The translations under genes were made by a program, and so were the position numbers. From Streptosporangiaceae bacterium (lineage in GTDB: Bacteria > Actinomycetota > Actinomycetes > Streptosporangiales > Streptosporangiaceae), in assembly GCA_019245115.1 (NCBI GenBank), contig JAFARZ010000100.1, positions 1-35,082 on the forward strand: a DNA stretch of 35,082 nt, written 5' to 3'. Positions within the stretch are counted from its first letter, which is position 1; each line of letters begins with the position of its first letter. Positions 15,101 to 22,764 of this stretch are shown one piece after another. The notes under the pieces are model-generated. The model was not told the DNA's origin. It did not search any database and saw only the letters and a program-made list of their open reading frames with translations.

Positions 15101-16201
15101 ATGCCCACCGTGACTCCGGCTGCCCGGCACCGTCGGCGCGTCGTCCTCAGCGGGACGACCGCGGTTGTCCTGGCGGTGCTCGCGTTGGCCAGCGGGTGCG
15201 CCGGCAATCCGCAGCCCAAGGCGTCGCGACCGGGGGCGTCCCAGCCGCCGGCATCGAAAACGGCGGGGTCAAAGGCGACGTCGCGACCGGCGAGCCGCGA
15301 CGTTCGCACGCTGCCCTCGGCCACCGCCCGCCCGGGCCCGGTCCGCATCGGCACCAGCGGGACGTATCAGGTCGGTCAGCGCCAGATGACCTTCAGCGAG
15401 CCGGCGCACCGGGGGGCGACCGGTGTGTATCTCGGTTCGCGCGGGCTGGTGACGGAGATCATGTACCCGCTCGCGCACGGATCGGGCAGCGCTACGGTCC
15501 GCGGGCCGTTGCCTTTGCTGCTGTTCGCGCCCGGGTACCTGCAATGTGTTTATGAGTACTCGGACCTGCTGCGGTCGTGGGCCAGCGCCGGGTACGTGGT
15601 CGCGGCAGTGAGCTTCCCGGTCACCAGCTGCCAGGCTGGCGGCTCAGAGGCCGATCTGGTGAATCAGCCCCAGGACATGTCCTACCTGCTGAGCAAGCTG
15701 CTGCGGCTCAGCGCGCAGCCCGGTGATTCGCTGTCCGGCCTGCTGGACTCCAGCAAGGTCGCCGCGGCCGGCCAGTCCGACGGCGGAGACACCGTCGCCG
15801 CGCTGGCCGCCAGCACCTGCTGCACCGACCACCGGCTGAAGGCGGTGGCCGTGCTGTCCGGAGCGGAGTGGCCCGCGATGCCCGGACGTTACTTCGCCCA
15901 TGCCGCGCCGCCAATGCTGTTCACGCAGGGCAGCGCGGACACCGTCAACCCGCCCTGGACCAGCCAGCAGCTCTATCGGGCCGATCGCGGTCAGGAGCGG
16001 TACTACCTCGACCTGTTCGGCGCGAGTCACCTGCCCCCGTACGAAGGATCGGCCCCGGTTGAGCACATCGTGGCCCGCGTTACGCTGGCCTTCTTCGACC
16101 GGTACGTGCTCGGTCAGTCCGGCGCCGCGAAGACGATGGCAGAGGACGGCAACGTGGCGGGCGTAGCCGCACTGGTCGGCAGCGGCACCCCCCCGCCGTG
16201 A
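15101..16201 (+). CDS. Lipoprotein alpha/beta hydrolase
   Basis: The 366-residue product starts with basic residues and a hydrophobic stretch ending in the lipobox LASGC (Cys33), so it should be lipid-anchored outside the membrane. A Ser/Lys/Ala-rich linker to about residue 80 follows. The catalytic domain has LLLFAPGY (oxyanion-hole region), the nucleophile elbow GQSDGG (Ser226), GSADTVNP (Asp280) and GASHLPPY (His310), the order expected for a dienelactone-hydrolase or cutinase/PET-hydrolase-like esterase. The substrate is unknown. A CTC-Cys-Cys pair (residues 240-241) and Cys149/Cys177 may form disulphides. The ATG at 15101 has only a weak ribosome site; GTG at 15110 is an alternative start. 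Confidence 0.82.
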   Translation: MPTVTPAARHRRRVVLSGTTAVVLAVLALASGCAGNPQPKASRPGASQPPASKTAGSKATSRPASRDVRTLPSATARPGPVRIGTSGTYQVGQRQMTFSEPAHRGATGVYLGSRGLVTEIMYPLAHGSGSATVRGPLPLLLFAPGYLQCVYEYSDLLRSWASAGYVVAAVSFPVTSCQAGGSEADLVNQPQDMSYLLSKLLRLSAQPGDSLSGLLDSSKVAAAGQSDGGDTVAALAASTCCTDHRLKAVAVLSGAEWPAMPGRYFAHAAPPMLFTQGSADTVNPPWTSQQLYRADRGQERYYLDLFGASHLPPYEGSAPVEHIVARVTLAFFDRYVLGQSGAAKTMAEDGNVAGVAALVGSGTPPP

Positions 16202-16464
16202 CAGGTCACTGACCCCCGGGCATCAGGGCCTCCCGATCGTGGCGGCCGTAGCCGCTGCCCGAGATAGGGCGGCGCCCTACGCGCGTTTGTCTGCGGGCAT
16301 TGTGGTGTCTGTCCGGATGTTCGATATATGGACGGGATGTTCATGCAGTAAGGGGCGGTAATTTAGCTCGACATTCTTAGTAGCACATGATATTATCGAA
16401 CACGATTAGCAAGTCAGGGAAGGTGGTTAGCCGGATCGGGGGAGAGGGGGGTGAAGAGCTAGCC
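16202..16464. promoter_or_regulatory. Upstream region of the DUF222/HNH gene
   Basis: No gene is seen. GGATGTTC occurs twice in direct orientation at 16315-16322 and 16335-16342, spaced 20 bp, about two helical turns, which suggests co-operative binding of a regulator. AT-rich sequence (GATATTATCGAAC) follows at about 16389-16402. Confidence 0.4.
16265..16279 (+). terminator. Weak hairpin after the lipoprotein hydrolase gene
   Basis: TAGGGC-GGC-GCCCTA forms a perfect 6-bp stem with a 3-base loop, 64 bp after the stop codon, but there is no T tract. It may act as a terminator or simply stabilise the 3' end. Confidence 0.35.
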
Positions 16465-18096
16465 ATGGATGCGGTGTCCGTCCCGGGAAACGCCAGTGAG
16501 GCGCTGGGCATGCTTGAGTCTGCGGTGGGCTATCTGGCGGCCGCGGATTACGCGGAGATGCCCGCCTCGACTTTGGGGACGGTGCTGCTGGCCCTGGAAT
16601 GCGCGGACGCGGCCGGGACGGTCGCGCGGGGCCGCGCTTTGAACGCGTTTGATGCAAAAGACGGGCACGAGGACGACGGGCAGAAGACAACTGGGGCGTG
16701 GCTGGCCAACATCGGCCGCGTGACCAGGGCCGAAGCGAACGGGCACCGGTCCTGGGGCAAGACGGTAGCCAGCCACCCGCTGATTGCCGAGGCGATGGGC
16801 GAGCGGCTGGACGACCACAGCCCGGTCATGTCCAGATCCTTCGCCCGCAAACTGTGCACCCTGACCGGCAAGATCCCCGAACCGCACCGGCAGGACGCGG
16901 ACAAGATCCTGGCGACCGCGGCGCGGGCCGGGGCGACGCTGTCCGAGTTGATGTTCCTGGCCGCTGAGATCCTGGCCCGCACGGCACCGCCCGATGACGA
17001 CGGCGGCGAGTATCCCGACGGGACCTTGCACCTGCAGACCACGCTCGATGGGGCAGGCGTGCTGACCGGCGAGCTCAGCCCCGAATGTACGGCGGCGGTC
17101 CAGGCCGTCCTCGGCGCGCTGTCCGCCCGGTGCGGCGCAGAGGACGACCGCACCCAGGACCAGCGGCTACATGATGGCCTGTACGAGGCGATGCGGCGGT
17201 TGCTCGGCTCGGAGCTGCTGCCGAAGAAGAACAGCCATTCCACCCAGGCCGTGGTGCATATCGGTCTCGCGGACCTGCTGGCCCTGCCCGGCGCGTCCCC
17301 GCTGCAGCTGGACTGGACCGCGCGGCTGGCGGCCCGGTGGGCCGGTATGCGCGCCGCCAGCGCCGAACACGGCGGCGGGGACGGCGCCGCGTGGATCACC
17401 GGGCCCGCCGCCCAGGGCATTACCTGCGACGCGGCGCTATTCCCCCTCGTGACCGGGGACCCCGACCTGGGCGTCCTGAACGAGCTGATCAAGCTATGCG
17501 TCGACCTCGACGGCCACCTGCACGGCGACAGCGATAGCGACAGCGGCAGCGGTAGCGACGTGACGGCACCAGACCAGGACACCGACGTCCAGCCCGGCGG
17601 GCAGACCGCCGGGCAGGCCGGGCAGCCAGCGGACCGGGCCGCGCACGCCCGGCGGGTCGAGGAACTGGTCCAGGAGATCATCGGCAAGGCCGCCGCCCTG
17701 CTGTCCGGCGAAGCGGGACTCGCGTCGCTCCTGCGGCGGAACCTGCTAGGCGACATGAGCCTGGGCGGGCCGTCCCTCCCGCTCGACGTCGGCGATGTCG
17801 ACGACATCCCGTGGTGGATCCGCCGCGCCGTGCACACCCGCGACCAGATGTGCCGCTGGCCAATCGGGTGCGGCCAGCCGACGTGGGCGACCGAGCCGCA
17901 TCACGTGACGCACCGGGCGGACCACGGCCCGACCGCTGTCGAAAACTTGTACGATTTGTGCTATTACCATCATCATATCCTGGTCCACCAGAAGGGCTGG
18001 ACCATCAGAACCCGGCCAGATGGCACCCTCGAAGCGACATCCCCCGACGGGAGGGTGTTCACCGAGCACACCCGCCCACCGCCTCGGCCCGGGTGA
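16465..18096 (+). CDS. DUF222 / HNH endonuclease-domain protein (13E12 family)
   Basis: The 543-residue protein belongs to the abundant actinobacterial DUF222-HNH group. The N-terminal DUF222 region (ALECADAAGTVARGRALNAFDA, GAWLANIGRVTRAEA, SFARKLCTLTGKIPEPH) is followed by a low-complexity acidic linker (HGDSDSDSGSGSD, then QPGGQTAGQAGQPADRA) and a C-terminal HNH module. The module shows CRWPIGC, TEPHHVTHRADHGPT, ENLYDLCYYHHHILVH. The histidine pair, Asn and final His of an HNH nuclease are present, as are Cys residues for a structural zinc. The biological role is not established; these genes are often multicopy. Start chosen at 16465 because the preceding purine-rich stretch could serve as ribosome site; the frame is open from an ATG at 16387. 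Confidence 0.85.
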   Translation: MDAVSVPGNASEALGMLESAVGYLAAADYAEMPASTLGTVLLALECADAAGTVARGRALNAFDAKDGHEDDGQKTTGAWLANIGRVTRAEANGHRSWGKTVASHPLIAEAMGERLDDHSPVMSRSFARKLCTLTGKIPEPHRQDADKILATAARAGATLSELMFLAAEILARTAPPDDDGGEYPDGTLHLQTTLDGAGVLTGELSPECTAAVQAVLGALSARCGAEDDRTQDQRLHDGLYEAMRRLLGSELLPKKNSHSTQAVVHIGLADLLALPGASPLQLDWTARLAARWAGMRAASAEHGGGDGAAWITGPAAQGITCDAALFPLVTGDPDLGVLNELIKLCVDLDGHLHGDSDSDSGSGSDVTAPDQDTDVQPGGQTAGQAGQPADRAAHARRVEELVQEIIGKAAALLSGEAGLASLLRRNLLGDMSLGGPSLPLDVGDVDDIPWWIRRAVHTRDQMCRWPIGCGQPTWATEPHHVTHRADHGPTAVENLYDLCYYHHHILVHQKGWTIRTRPDGTLEATSPDGRVFTEHTRPPPRPG

Positions 18097-18213
18097 AACC
18101 ACGGCTTTATGGCGCCCCGCGAGTCAAGCTCAAGCAGGACTGACCGCCGTGGCCGGCCCCGCCGGTCTGAGGAATCGCGGCGGCTGGTATCCACACGTAC
18201 CGGGCCCCGTGGG

Positions 18214-19128
18214 CTAACCGCGTGTGCCCGCGGGGGTGGGCAGGGCGGCGCGGGCGTGGGTTATCAGGGCGCGGGCGGCGGGGCTGGCGGGGCCTTCGGC
18301 GCGCCAGGCCAGGGCCAGGCGACCGCGGATCTGGGGGTCGCGGATGGAGATCGCTCGCAGGTCGTCGTGCGTCGCGGCTACGGAAGCGGGCAGGAACGCG
18401 AGGCCCAGCCCGTGGGCGGCGAGGCGGGCGAGCATGCGCGGATCGCTGGCCTCGAAGGCGACATGCAGCCGCAGGCCAGCCGCGGCGTAGGCGGCCTCGA
18501 CCGCCGAGCGCACGCCGGTGCCGCGGGGAAGGCTGATCAGGGTCCGGCCGGCGATGTCGGCGAGGCGAACGCAGCTGACACCGGAAAGATCGGCGAGCCC
18601 GGGCGCGGGCTCGGCGCTCATGGCGGCCACCACGGGTTCGTCGGCGACAACATGGAGAGCAAGGCCCGCGGGTTCCTCCGCGCCGACGCCGATGAAGGCC
18701 AGGTCGTAGGTGCCGGCACGGATGCCTTCGGCCAAGTGGTCAGAGCTGTCCTCGGACAAGGTGATCTCGATAGCCGGATACCGGCGGTAGAACTGGGCGA
18801 GCACGACGGGCAGGTCGAGCGAGGCGCACTGGAGCACCATGCCGACCGCGACATGGCCGCGGAGCAGGCCGGTCAGCTCGTCGACCGCCACCCGTGCCCC
18901 CGCCACCGCGCCGAGCGCGGCGCGGGCGAACGGCAGGACCGCCTTTCCGGCATCGGTAAGCGTGGTCACCCGGCCCGACCGGTCCAGCAGTGGCTGCCCC
19001 AGCTCCCGCTCCAACTGGCGGATCTGTGCGCTGATCCCCGGCTGGGCCACGTGGAGTTTCGCCGCCGCCCGCGTGAAGTTGCGCTCCGAGGCAACAGCGA
19101 CGAAGTACTCGAGTTGTCGCAGTTCCAT
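18214..19128 (-). CDS. LysR-family transcriptional regulator
   Basis: The 304-residue protein begins with the LysR helix-turn-helix (MELRQLEYFVAVASERNFTRAAAKLHVAQPGISAQIRQLE), followed by the linker helix and a periplasmic-binding-like effector domain (VVLAQFYRRYPAIEITLSEDSSD, YDLAFIGVG, GLGLAFLPASVAATH). It is divergent from the YczE-like gene, with 203 bp between starts, and probably regulates that gene and itself. ATAACTGG-N17-CCAGCTAT (19127-19159) spans its own start codon, in the form expected for a LysR autoregulatory site. The effector cannot be inferred. Confidence 0.92.
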   Translation of the reverse strand: MELRQLEYFVAVASERNFTRAAAKLHVAQPGISAQIRQLERELGQPLLDRSGRVTTLTDAGKAVLPFARAALGAVAGARVAVDELTGLLRGHVAVGMVLQCASLDLPVVLAQFYRRYPAIEITLSEDSSDHLAEGIRAGTYDLAFIGVGAEEPAGLALHVVADEPVVAAMSAEPAPGLADLSGVSCVRLADIAGRTLISLPRGTGVRSAVEAAYAAAGLRLHVAFEASDPRMLARLAAHGLGLAFLPASVAATHDDLRAISIRDPQIRGRLALAWRAEGPASPAARALITHARAALPTPAGTRG

Positions 19129-19159
19129 AACTGGAGATTCTAGTTCCGATACCAGCTAT
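19127..19159. promoter_or_regulatory. Candidate LysR operator overlapping its own start codon
   Basis: ATAACTGG (19127-19134) and CCAGCTAT (19152-19159) are an inverted repeat with one mismatch, and the left arm overlaps the LysR ATG. LysR proteins commonly bind such interrupted dyads near their own promoters; binding here is inferred. Confidence 0.45.
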
Positions 19160-19289
19160 CTCTTGGACTTCTAGATCAACGGGCGGCAAGGTGGAAGCAG
19201 CAGATCCGCGTCGCGTTCGATCCACGGAGTGTCGCGGGCGGTTGAACCACAGACGTTCCAGATAAAGAAAGAGCCAGGGCGACGCAAAG

Positions 19290-19311
19290 TGGCACTCCTG
19301 GGATAGTGCCA
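19290..19311. promoter_or_regulatory. Perfect dyad upstream of the YczE-like gene
   Basis: TGGCACT-N8-AGTGCCA is a perfect inverted repeat ending 20 bp before the ATG at 19332. It could be an operator or a 5' leader stem-loop. The rest of the 203-bp intergenic region (19129-19331) shows no gene. Confidence 0.45.
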
Positions 19312-19331
19312 AAGCCTGCGATCGTAGGGGT

Positions 19332-19955
19332 ATGCCTCGTTCGATTCAGCAGCGCCTGATTCAGCAGCGCCTGATTCAGCTGTTCGCCGGGCTCGTCCTG
19401 TACGGGATCAGCGACGCGATGCTGCTGCTGGCCCGGCTCGGCGTGGACCCCTGGGATGTCCTGCACCAGGGGCTGGCCCGGCGGACCGGGATGCAGACCG
19501 GGACCTGGGCGATCATCGCCGGTGCGGCCGTGCTGCTGCTGTGGGTGCCGTTGCGGCAGCGGCCCGGGATCGGGACGTTGTGCAACGTGGTCGTGATCGG
19601 CGTGGTCATCGACCTGATGCTGGCCATCGTGCCGCCTCCGCACGGGCTGGCGGTGCGGATCGTGGTGCTGGTCTGCGGCGTGGTGCTGAACGGGGCCGCC
19701 ACCGGCCTGTACATCGGCGCCATGCTCGGCCCCGGGCCGCGCGACGGGCTGATGACCGGGCTAGGGGCGCGGGGTCATTCGATCCGGATGGTGCGCACCG
19801 GGATCGAGGCCGTCGTCCTGCTGACCGGATGGCTGCTCGGCGGGAACGTGGGCGTCGGTACGGTCCTCTACGCGGTATCGATCGGGCCGCTCGCGCACAT
19901 CTTCATACCGCTGCTGGCCAACCCTTCGACACGGGCCGAAGCGTTACCGCCATAG
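19332..19955 (+). CDS. YczE-like integral membrane protein
   Basis: The 207-residue protein has about five hydrophobic segments: near residues 16-35, 55-75, 82-100, 108-130 and 155-180. It also has the family-like stretch ISDAMLLLARLGVDPWDVLHQGLARRTGMQTG and the C-terminal GLYIGAMLGPGPRDGLMTGL. These match YczE/YitT-type membrane proteins, whose transport function is poorly defined. The N-terminus MPRSIQQRLIQQRLIQLF includes a 15-bp unit repeated about 2.5 times (19343-19380). GTAGGGGT precedes the ATG closely. The adjacent LysR gene probably controls it. Confidence 0.8.
   Translation: MPRSIQQRLIQQRLIQLFAGLVLYGISDAMLLLARLGVDPWDVLHQGLARRTGMQTGTWAIIAGAAVLLLWVPLRQRPGIGTLCNVVVIGVVIDLMLAIVPPPHGLAVRIVVLVCGVVLNGAATGLYIGAMLGPGPRDGLMTGLGARGHSIRMVRTGIEAVVLLTGWLLGGNVGVGTVLYAVSIGPLAHIFIPLLANPSTRAEALPP
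19343..19380. repeat. 15-bp tandem repeat, 2.5 copies, at the YczE-like N-terminus
   Basis: GATTCAGCAGCGCCT occurs twice head to tail and is followed by a partial third unit. It codes IQQRL repeated before the first membrane segment. Confidence 0.9.
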
Positions 19956-19965
19956 CGTCGTAGGT

Positions 19966-21828
19966 ATGGAAACGACAACGGACGTGGCCCGTGTTTCCCA
20001 GGGGAAGCAGCATCGCTCAACGGGCGCGGTGCTAGCCGCGGTGACCCTCGGGTTCGCCGTGGTCCAGCTGGACGTGAGCGTGGTGAACGTCGCCGTCAAG
20101 TCGATCGGCGTCGCGCTCGGCGGGGGAGTGGCCAGCGTGCAGTGGGTGGTGGACGCGTACACGCTGACGTTCGCCGCGTTCATCCTCAGCGCGGGCGGCC
20201 TCGGCGACCGGATCGGGGCCCGGCGGGTGCTGCTCGGCGGTTTCGCCATGTTCACCCTGGCGTCGGTGGCGTGCGGGGTGGCCCCCTCGATCGGCTTCCT
20301 GGTGGCGGCGCGAGCGGTGCAGGGAATCGGCGCGGCCGCGCTCGGCGCGTGCTCGCTCGCGCTGCTCAACCACAGCTTCCCGGGGCCCGCCGCGCGAGGC
20401 AGGGCGATAGCGGTATGGGCGGCCGGGGGGACCGGCGCGATGGCGGCCGGACCCGTGGTGGGCGGGTTGCTGATCGCCGCGGCGGGCTGGCGGTGGATCT
20501 TCCTCATCAACGTGCCGCTGGGCGTGGCCGGGGCCTGGCTGACGGCGCGGTACGGCAATGAGACCACGCGAGCCCGTGACCGCGGCGTGGACCTGCCCGG
20601 TCAGGCGGCGGCCGTGGTCGCGCTGACCGCGCTGGCCGCGGCGACGATCGAGGCGGGATCACGCGGACTGGGCGCGCCGCTGGTCGTGGGCGGATACGCG
20701 GTCGCGGTGGTGGCCGGAGTGGTCTTCGCTGCTGTGGAGGCCCGGCGGGCGCGGCCGATGCTGCCGATGATGCTGTTCCGGTCCCGGGAGTTCAGCGTCA
20801 CCGTGGTCGTGGGGCTGCTGATCAACGTGGTGTTCTACGGACTGTACTTCAGCGTCAGCCTGTACGTGCAGCGGCAGGAACACCTCTCGCCGCTGGTCAC
20901 CGGGCTGGCCTTCGTTCCGGTGCTGGCGGGCGTGATGGCCGGCAACGTCGCGGCGCGCCGCTTCCCGGCGGCACGCGGGGCCATCGCGGCGGGCGCGGTG
21001 GCGATGGCGGCCGGGTGCGCCGGGCTGCTGGTCGCCGGAGCGGTTTCCTCCGCCGGACCCGGGGTCACGATTGCCGGGCTGACGGTGACCGGGGTGGGCG
21101 GCGGGCTGATCGTGCCCGCGATCACGTCGGCGCTGCTGGGCAGCGTGGATCCGTCCTTCTCCGGCATCGCGTCGGGCACGCTGACGGCCATGCGCCAGGT
21201 GGGCAGCGTGCTGGGCGTCGCGTTGCTCGGCTCGCTGCTGGCCAGTCAGGGGGCGGTGAACGGTCTGCGCGCTGGCTGCGTGATCGGGGTGGGGCTGGCG
21301 GCGTGCGTGGCCGGGCTGAGCCTGTGCCTTCCGCGTTCGCGGTTAGCTCGTGTCCTTCCTCGTGTACTTCCTCGTGTACTTCATAGCGGGGCTGCCCGCG
21401 GGGTGGAAGACGCCGAGCACGCGAAGCGTGTCCGTGCCGGTGTTCTCCAGGCAGTGCTGAGTGTACGGGGACAGATAGATGGAGATCCCCGCGCCGATCG
21501 GGACTTCGGTACCGTCGCGGTGGACCACGCCGTGGCCGGACAGCACGTGCACCACCTCGTCGTAGGTGTGGTGGTGCGCGGGCGCCCGGCCCGGCGGTAT
21601 CTCGCCGACGAACTGCGTGAACGTCAGCCCCGAACTCAGCAGCACCCGGAACTTCCGGTCTCCGGTCCGTTCCACCGGGCAGTCTGCCAGCGATACCACC
21701 CGCATCGCCGGGTCACCGTCCGCGGCAGCGCCGTCCGCGGCGGCGCCGTCCGCGGCGGCGCCGTCCGCGGCGGCCGTATCCGCGTGAAGGCTCGTGACCA
21801 GGATCTCCGCCGCCTCCTCGGCAAGTAG
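19966..21828 (+). CDS. MFS transporter (DHA2-like drug exporter) with antisense read-through tail
   Basis: Residues 1 to about 460 form a 12-14 helix major facilitator: LDVSVVNVAVKSIG and QWVVDAYTLTFAAFIL in helices 1-2, GGLGDRIGARRVLLGG as the loop 2-3 motif, RAVQGIGAAALG (motif B), and AAGPVVGGLLIAAAGWRWIFLINVPLG (motif C), which is typical of proton-driven multidrug exporters. The substrate is unknown. The recognisable transporter ends near 21345 (SLCLPRSRLA). The frame then continues 160 codons antisense through the bicupin gene, giving a hydrophilic, Arg-rich tail with no homology I recognise. The expected stop may have been lost; a 12-bp repeat at 21347-21382 lies exactly at the junction. 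The start ATG follows GTAGGT. Confidence 0.85.
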   Translation: METTTDVARVSQGKQHRSTGAVLAAVTLGFAVVQLDVSVVNVAVKSIGVALGGGVASVQWVVDAYTLTFAAFILSAGGLGDRIGARRVLLGGFAMFTLASVACGVAPSIGFLVAARAVQGIGAAALGACSLALLNHSFPGPAARGRAIAVWAAGGTGAMAAGPVVGGLLIAAAGWRWIFLINVPLGVAGAWLTARYGNETTRARDRGVDLPGQAAAVVALTALAAATIEAGSRGLGAPLVVGGYAVAVVAGVVFAAVEARRARPMLPMMLFRSREFSVTVVVGLLINVVFYGLYFSVSLYVQRQEHLSPLVTGLAFVPVLAGVMAGNVAARRFPAARGAIAAGAVAMAAGCAGLLVAGAVSSAGPGVTIAGLTVTGVGGGLIVPAITSALLGSVDPSFSGIASGTLTAMRQVGSVLGVALLGSLLASQGAVNGLRAGCVIGVGLAACVAGLSLCLPRSRLARVLPRVLPRVLHSGAARGVEDAEHAKRVRAGVLQAVLSVRGQIDGDPRADRDFGTVAVDHAVAGQHVHHLVVGVVVRGRPARRYLADELRERQPRTQQHPELPVSGPFHRAVCQRYHPHRRVTVRGSAVRGGAVRGGAVRGGRIRVKARDQDLRRLLGK

Positions 21829-22050
21829 CCGGTACGTTGTGCCGGGCGGCAGCCACGCGCCGGTGTCCCGCCCGAGCGTGGCCCCTGACGCGAGCCGCAC
21901 CGTCCCGCTCATCACGTACCAGGATTCACCGAAGCCAGCGGCGGTACCGGCGGCGACGGCTCCGTGACCCAGCGACAGCTTCCGCTGGTGCAACCCGCGG
22001 CTGCCGTCCGAGTCGTCGAGCAGCCTGGTGACCGTCGTTCCGGTATCCAT
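21343..22050 (-). CDS. Bicupin protein, possibly (S)-ureidoglycine aminohydrolase-like
   Basis: Two cupin barrels are visible in about 235 residues: GTAAGFGESWYVMSGTVRLASGATL with WLPPGTTYRL in the first half, and RAPAHHHTYDEVVHVLSGHGVVHRDG with YLSPYTQHCLENTG in the second. The histidines HHH and the later Glu and His of the second barrel could bind a metal; the first barrel lacks the histidine pair. The arrangement recalls ureidoglycine aminohydrolases, which would suit a purine degrader, but the gene is 10 kb away and the match is not decisive. I prefer the ATG at 22050 (GGTGA upstream); an ATG at 22077 overlaps the MBL gene. An (AAADG)x4 linker (21718-21775) and a K-Y-T-R repeated C-terminus are repeat expansions. 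Confidence 0.75.
   Translation of the reverse strand: MDTGTTVTRLLDDSDGSRGLHQRKLSLGHGAVAAGTAAGFGESWYVMSGTVRLASGATLGRDTGAWLPPGTTYRLLAEEAAEILVTSLHADTAAADGAAADGAAADGAAADGDPAMRVVSLADCPVERTGDRKFRVLLSSGLTFTQFVGEIPPGRAPAHHHTYDEVVHVLSGHGVVHRDGTEVPIGAGISIYLSPYTQHCLENTGTDTLRVLGVFHPAGSPAMKYTRKYTRKDTS
21347..21382. repeat. 12-bp tandem repeat, 3 copies, at the MFS/bicupin junction
   Basis: CTCGTGTCCTTC is followed by two copies of CTCGTGTACTTC. On the minus strand it codes the bicupin C-terminus KYTRKYTRKDTS; on the plus strand it lies where the transporter should end. Confidence 0.9.
21718..21775. repeat. 15-bp tandem repeat, nearly 4 copies, in the bicupin gene
   Basis: Units of GTCCGCGGCGGCGCC (the first with one change) code a linker of four A-A-A-D-G blocks between the two cupin barrels. 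Confidence 0.9.
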
Positions 22051-22055
22051 CCGCG

Positions 22056-22718
22056 TCACCAGCCGCGTTCGCGCCATTCGGGCAGGTGCGGGCGTTCGGT
22101 GCCGAGCGTGGTGTCCTTGCCGTGCCCGGGGTATACCCAGGTCGGGTCGGGCAGCGGGGCGAAGACGCGCTCGCTCACGTCATTGAACAGGGACGTGAAC
22201 GTCTGCGGGGTCGTGGTCTTGCCGACTCCGCCGGGGAACAGCGAGTCGCCGGTCCAGATGTGCGGTTCGTTCTCCAGCCGGCCCTCCGCGTCGTAGACCA
22301 GCGCTATGCTCCCGGGCGTGTGCCCGCGCAGGTGGATGACCCCCAGCGTCACGTCCCCGAACTGGAGCCGTTCGCCGTGGCTGGCCAGGCGCGTGACGGT
22401 TACCGGCAGTTCGTCCGCGTCCGCCTCGTGCGCCACGACTTCCGCGCCGGTCTGCCGCTGCAGCTCAGGCAGTGCCTGCCAGTGGTCCGGGTGCCGGTGC
22501 GTGGTGACGATGATGCCGACCGGCGTGTCGCCGATCATCTCGATCAGGCGCCCGGGCTCGGCCGCCGCGTCGATGAGCAGGCCCTGACCGGTGCTGGCGC
22601 AGCGCAGCAGGTAGGCGTTGTTGTCGTACGGCCCGACAGCTATCTTGGTGACGGTCAGGCCGTCCAGTTCCCGTGTGTCCGTCGGCCCGCCGACCTGAAC
22701 GTCTCCCGTGTACGTCAT
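22056..22718 (-). CDS. MBL-fold metallo-hydrolase (glyoxalase II-like)
   Basis: The 220-residue protein carries the metallo-beta-lactamase fold metal motifs: THRHPDHW (the HxHxDH-type site, with the second position His-Pro), HLRGHTPGS, TGDSLFPGGVGKT and YPGHGKDTTLG. Such enzymes hydrolyse thioesters or related esters with two zinc or iron ions; the substrate here is not known. The ATG at 22718 lies 46 bp from the divergent cyclodeaminase-family gene. TATAGAGT precedes the ATG by a few bases, so the transcript may have a very short leader. The bicupin gene follows on the same strand, so both probably form one operon. Confidence 0.88.
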   Translation of the reverse strand: MTYTGDVQVGGPTDTRELDGLTVTKIAVGPYDNNAYLLRCASTGQGLLIDAAAEPGRLIEMIGDTPVGIIVTTHRHPDHWQALPELQRQTGAEVVAHEADADELPVTVTRLASHGERLQFGDVTLGVIHLRGHTPGSIALVYDAEGRLENEPHIWTGDSLFPGGVGKTTTPQTFTSLFNDVSERVFAPLPDPTWVYPGHGKDTTLGTERPHLPEWRERGW

Positions 22719-22764
22719 TTTCCAGACTCTATACGTAGCGGGGGCCGCTGATTGAGGGGGTACG

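Noticed and set aside
16465-18096. HNH gene as a group I intron, intein or homing element
   Set aside because: The N-terminal DUF222 domain and normal operon-free context identify the common actinobacterial family, with no split host gene around it.
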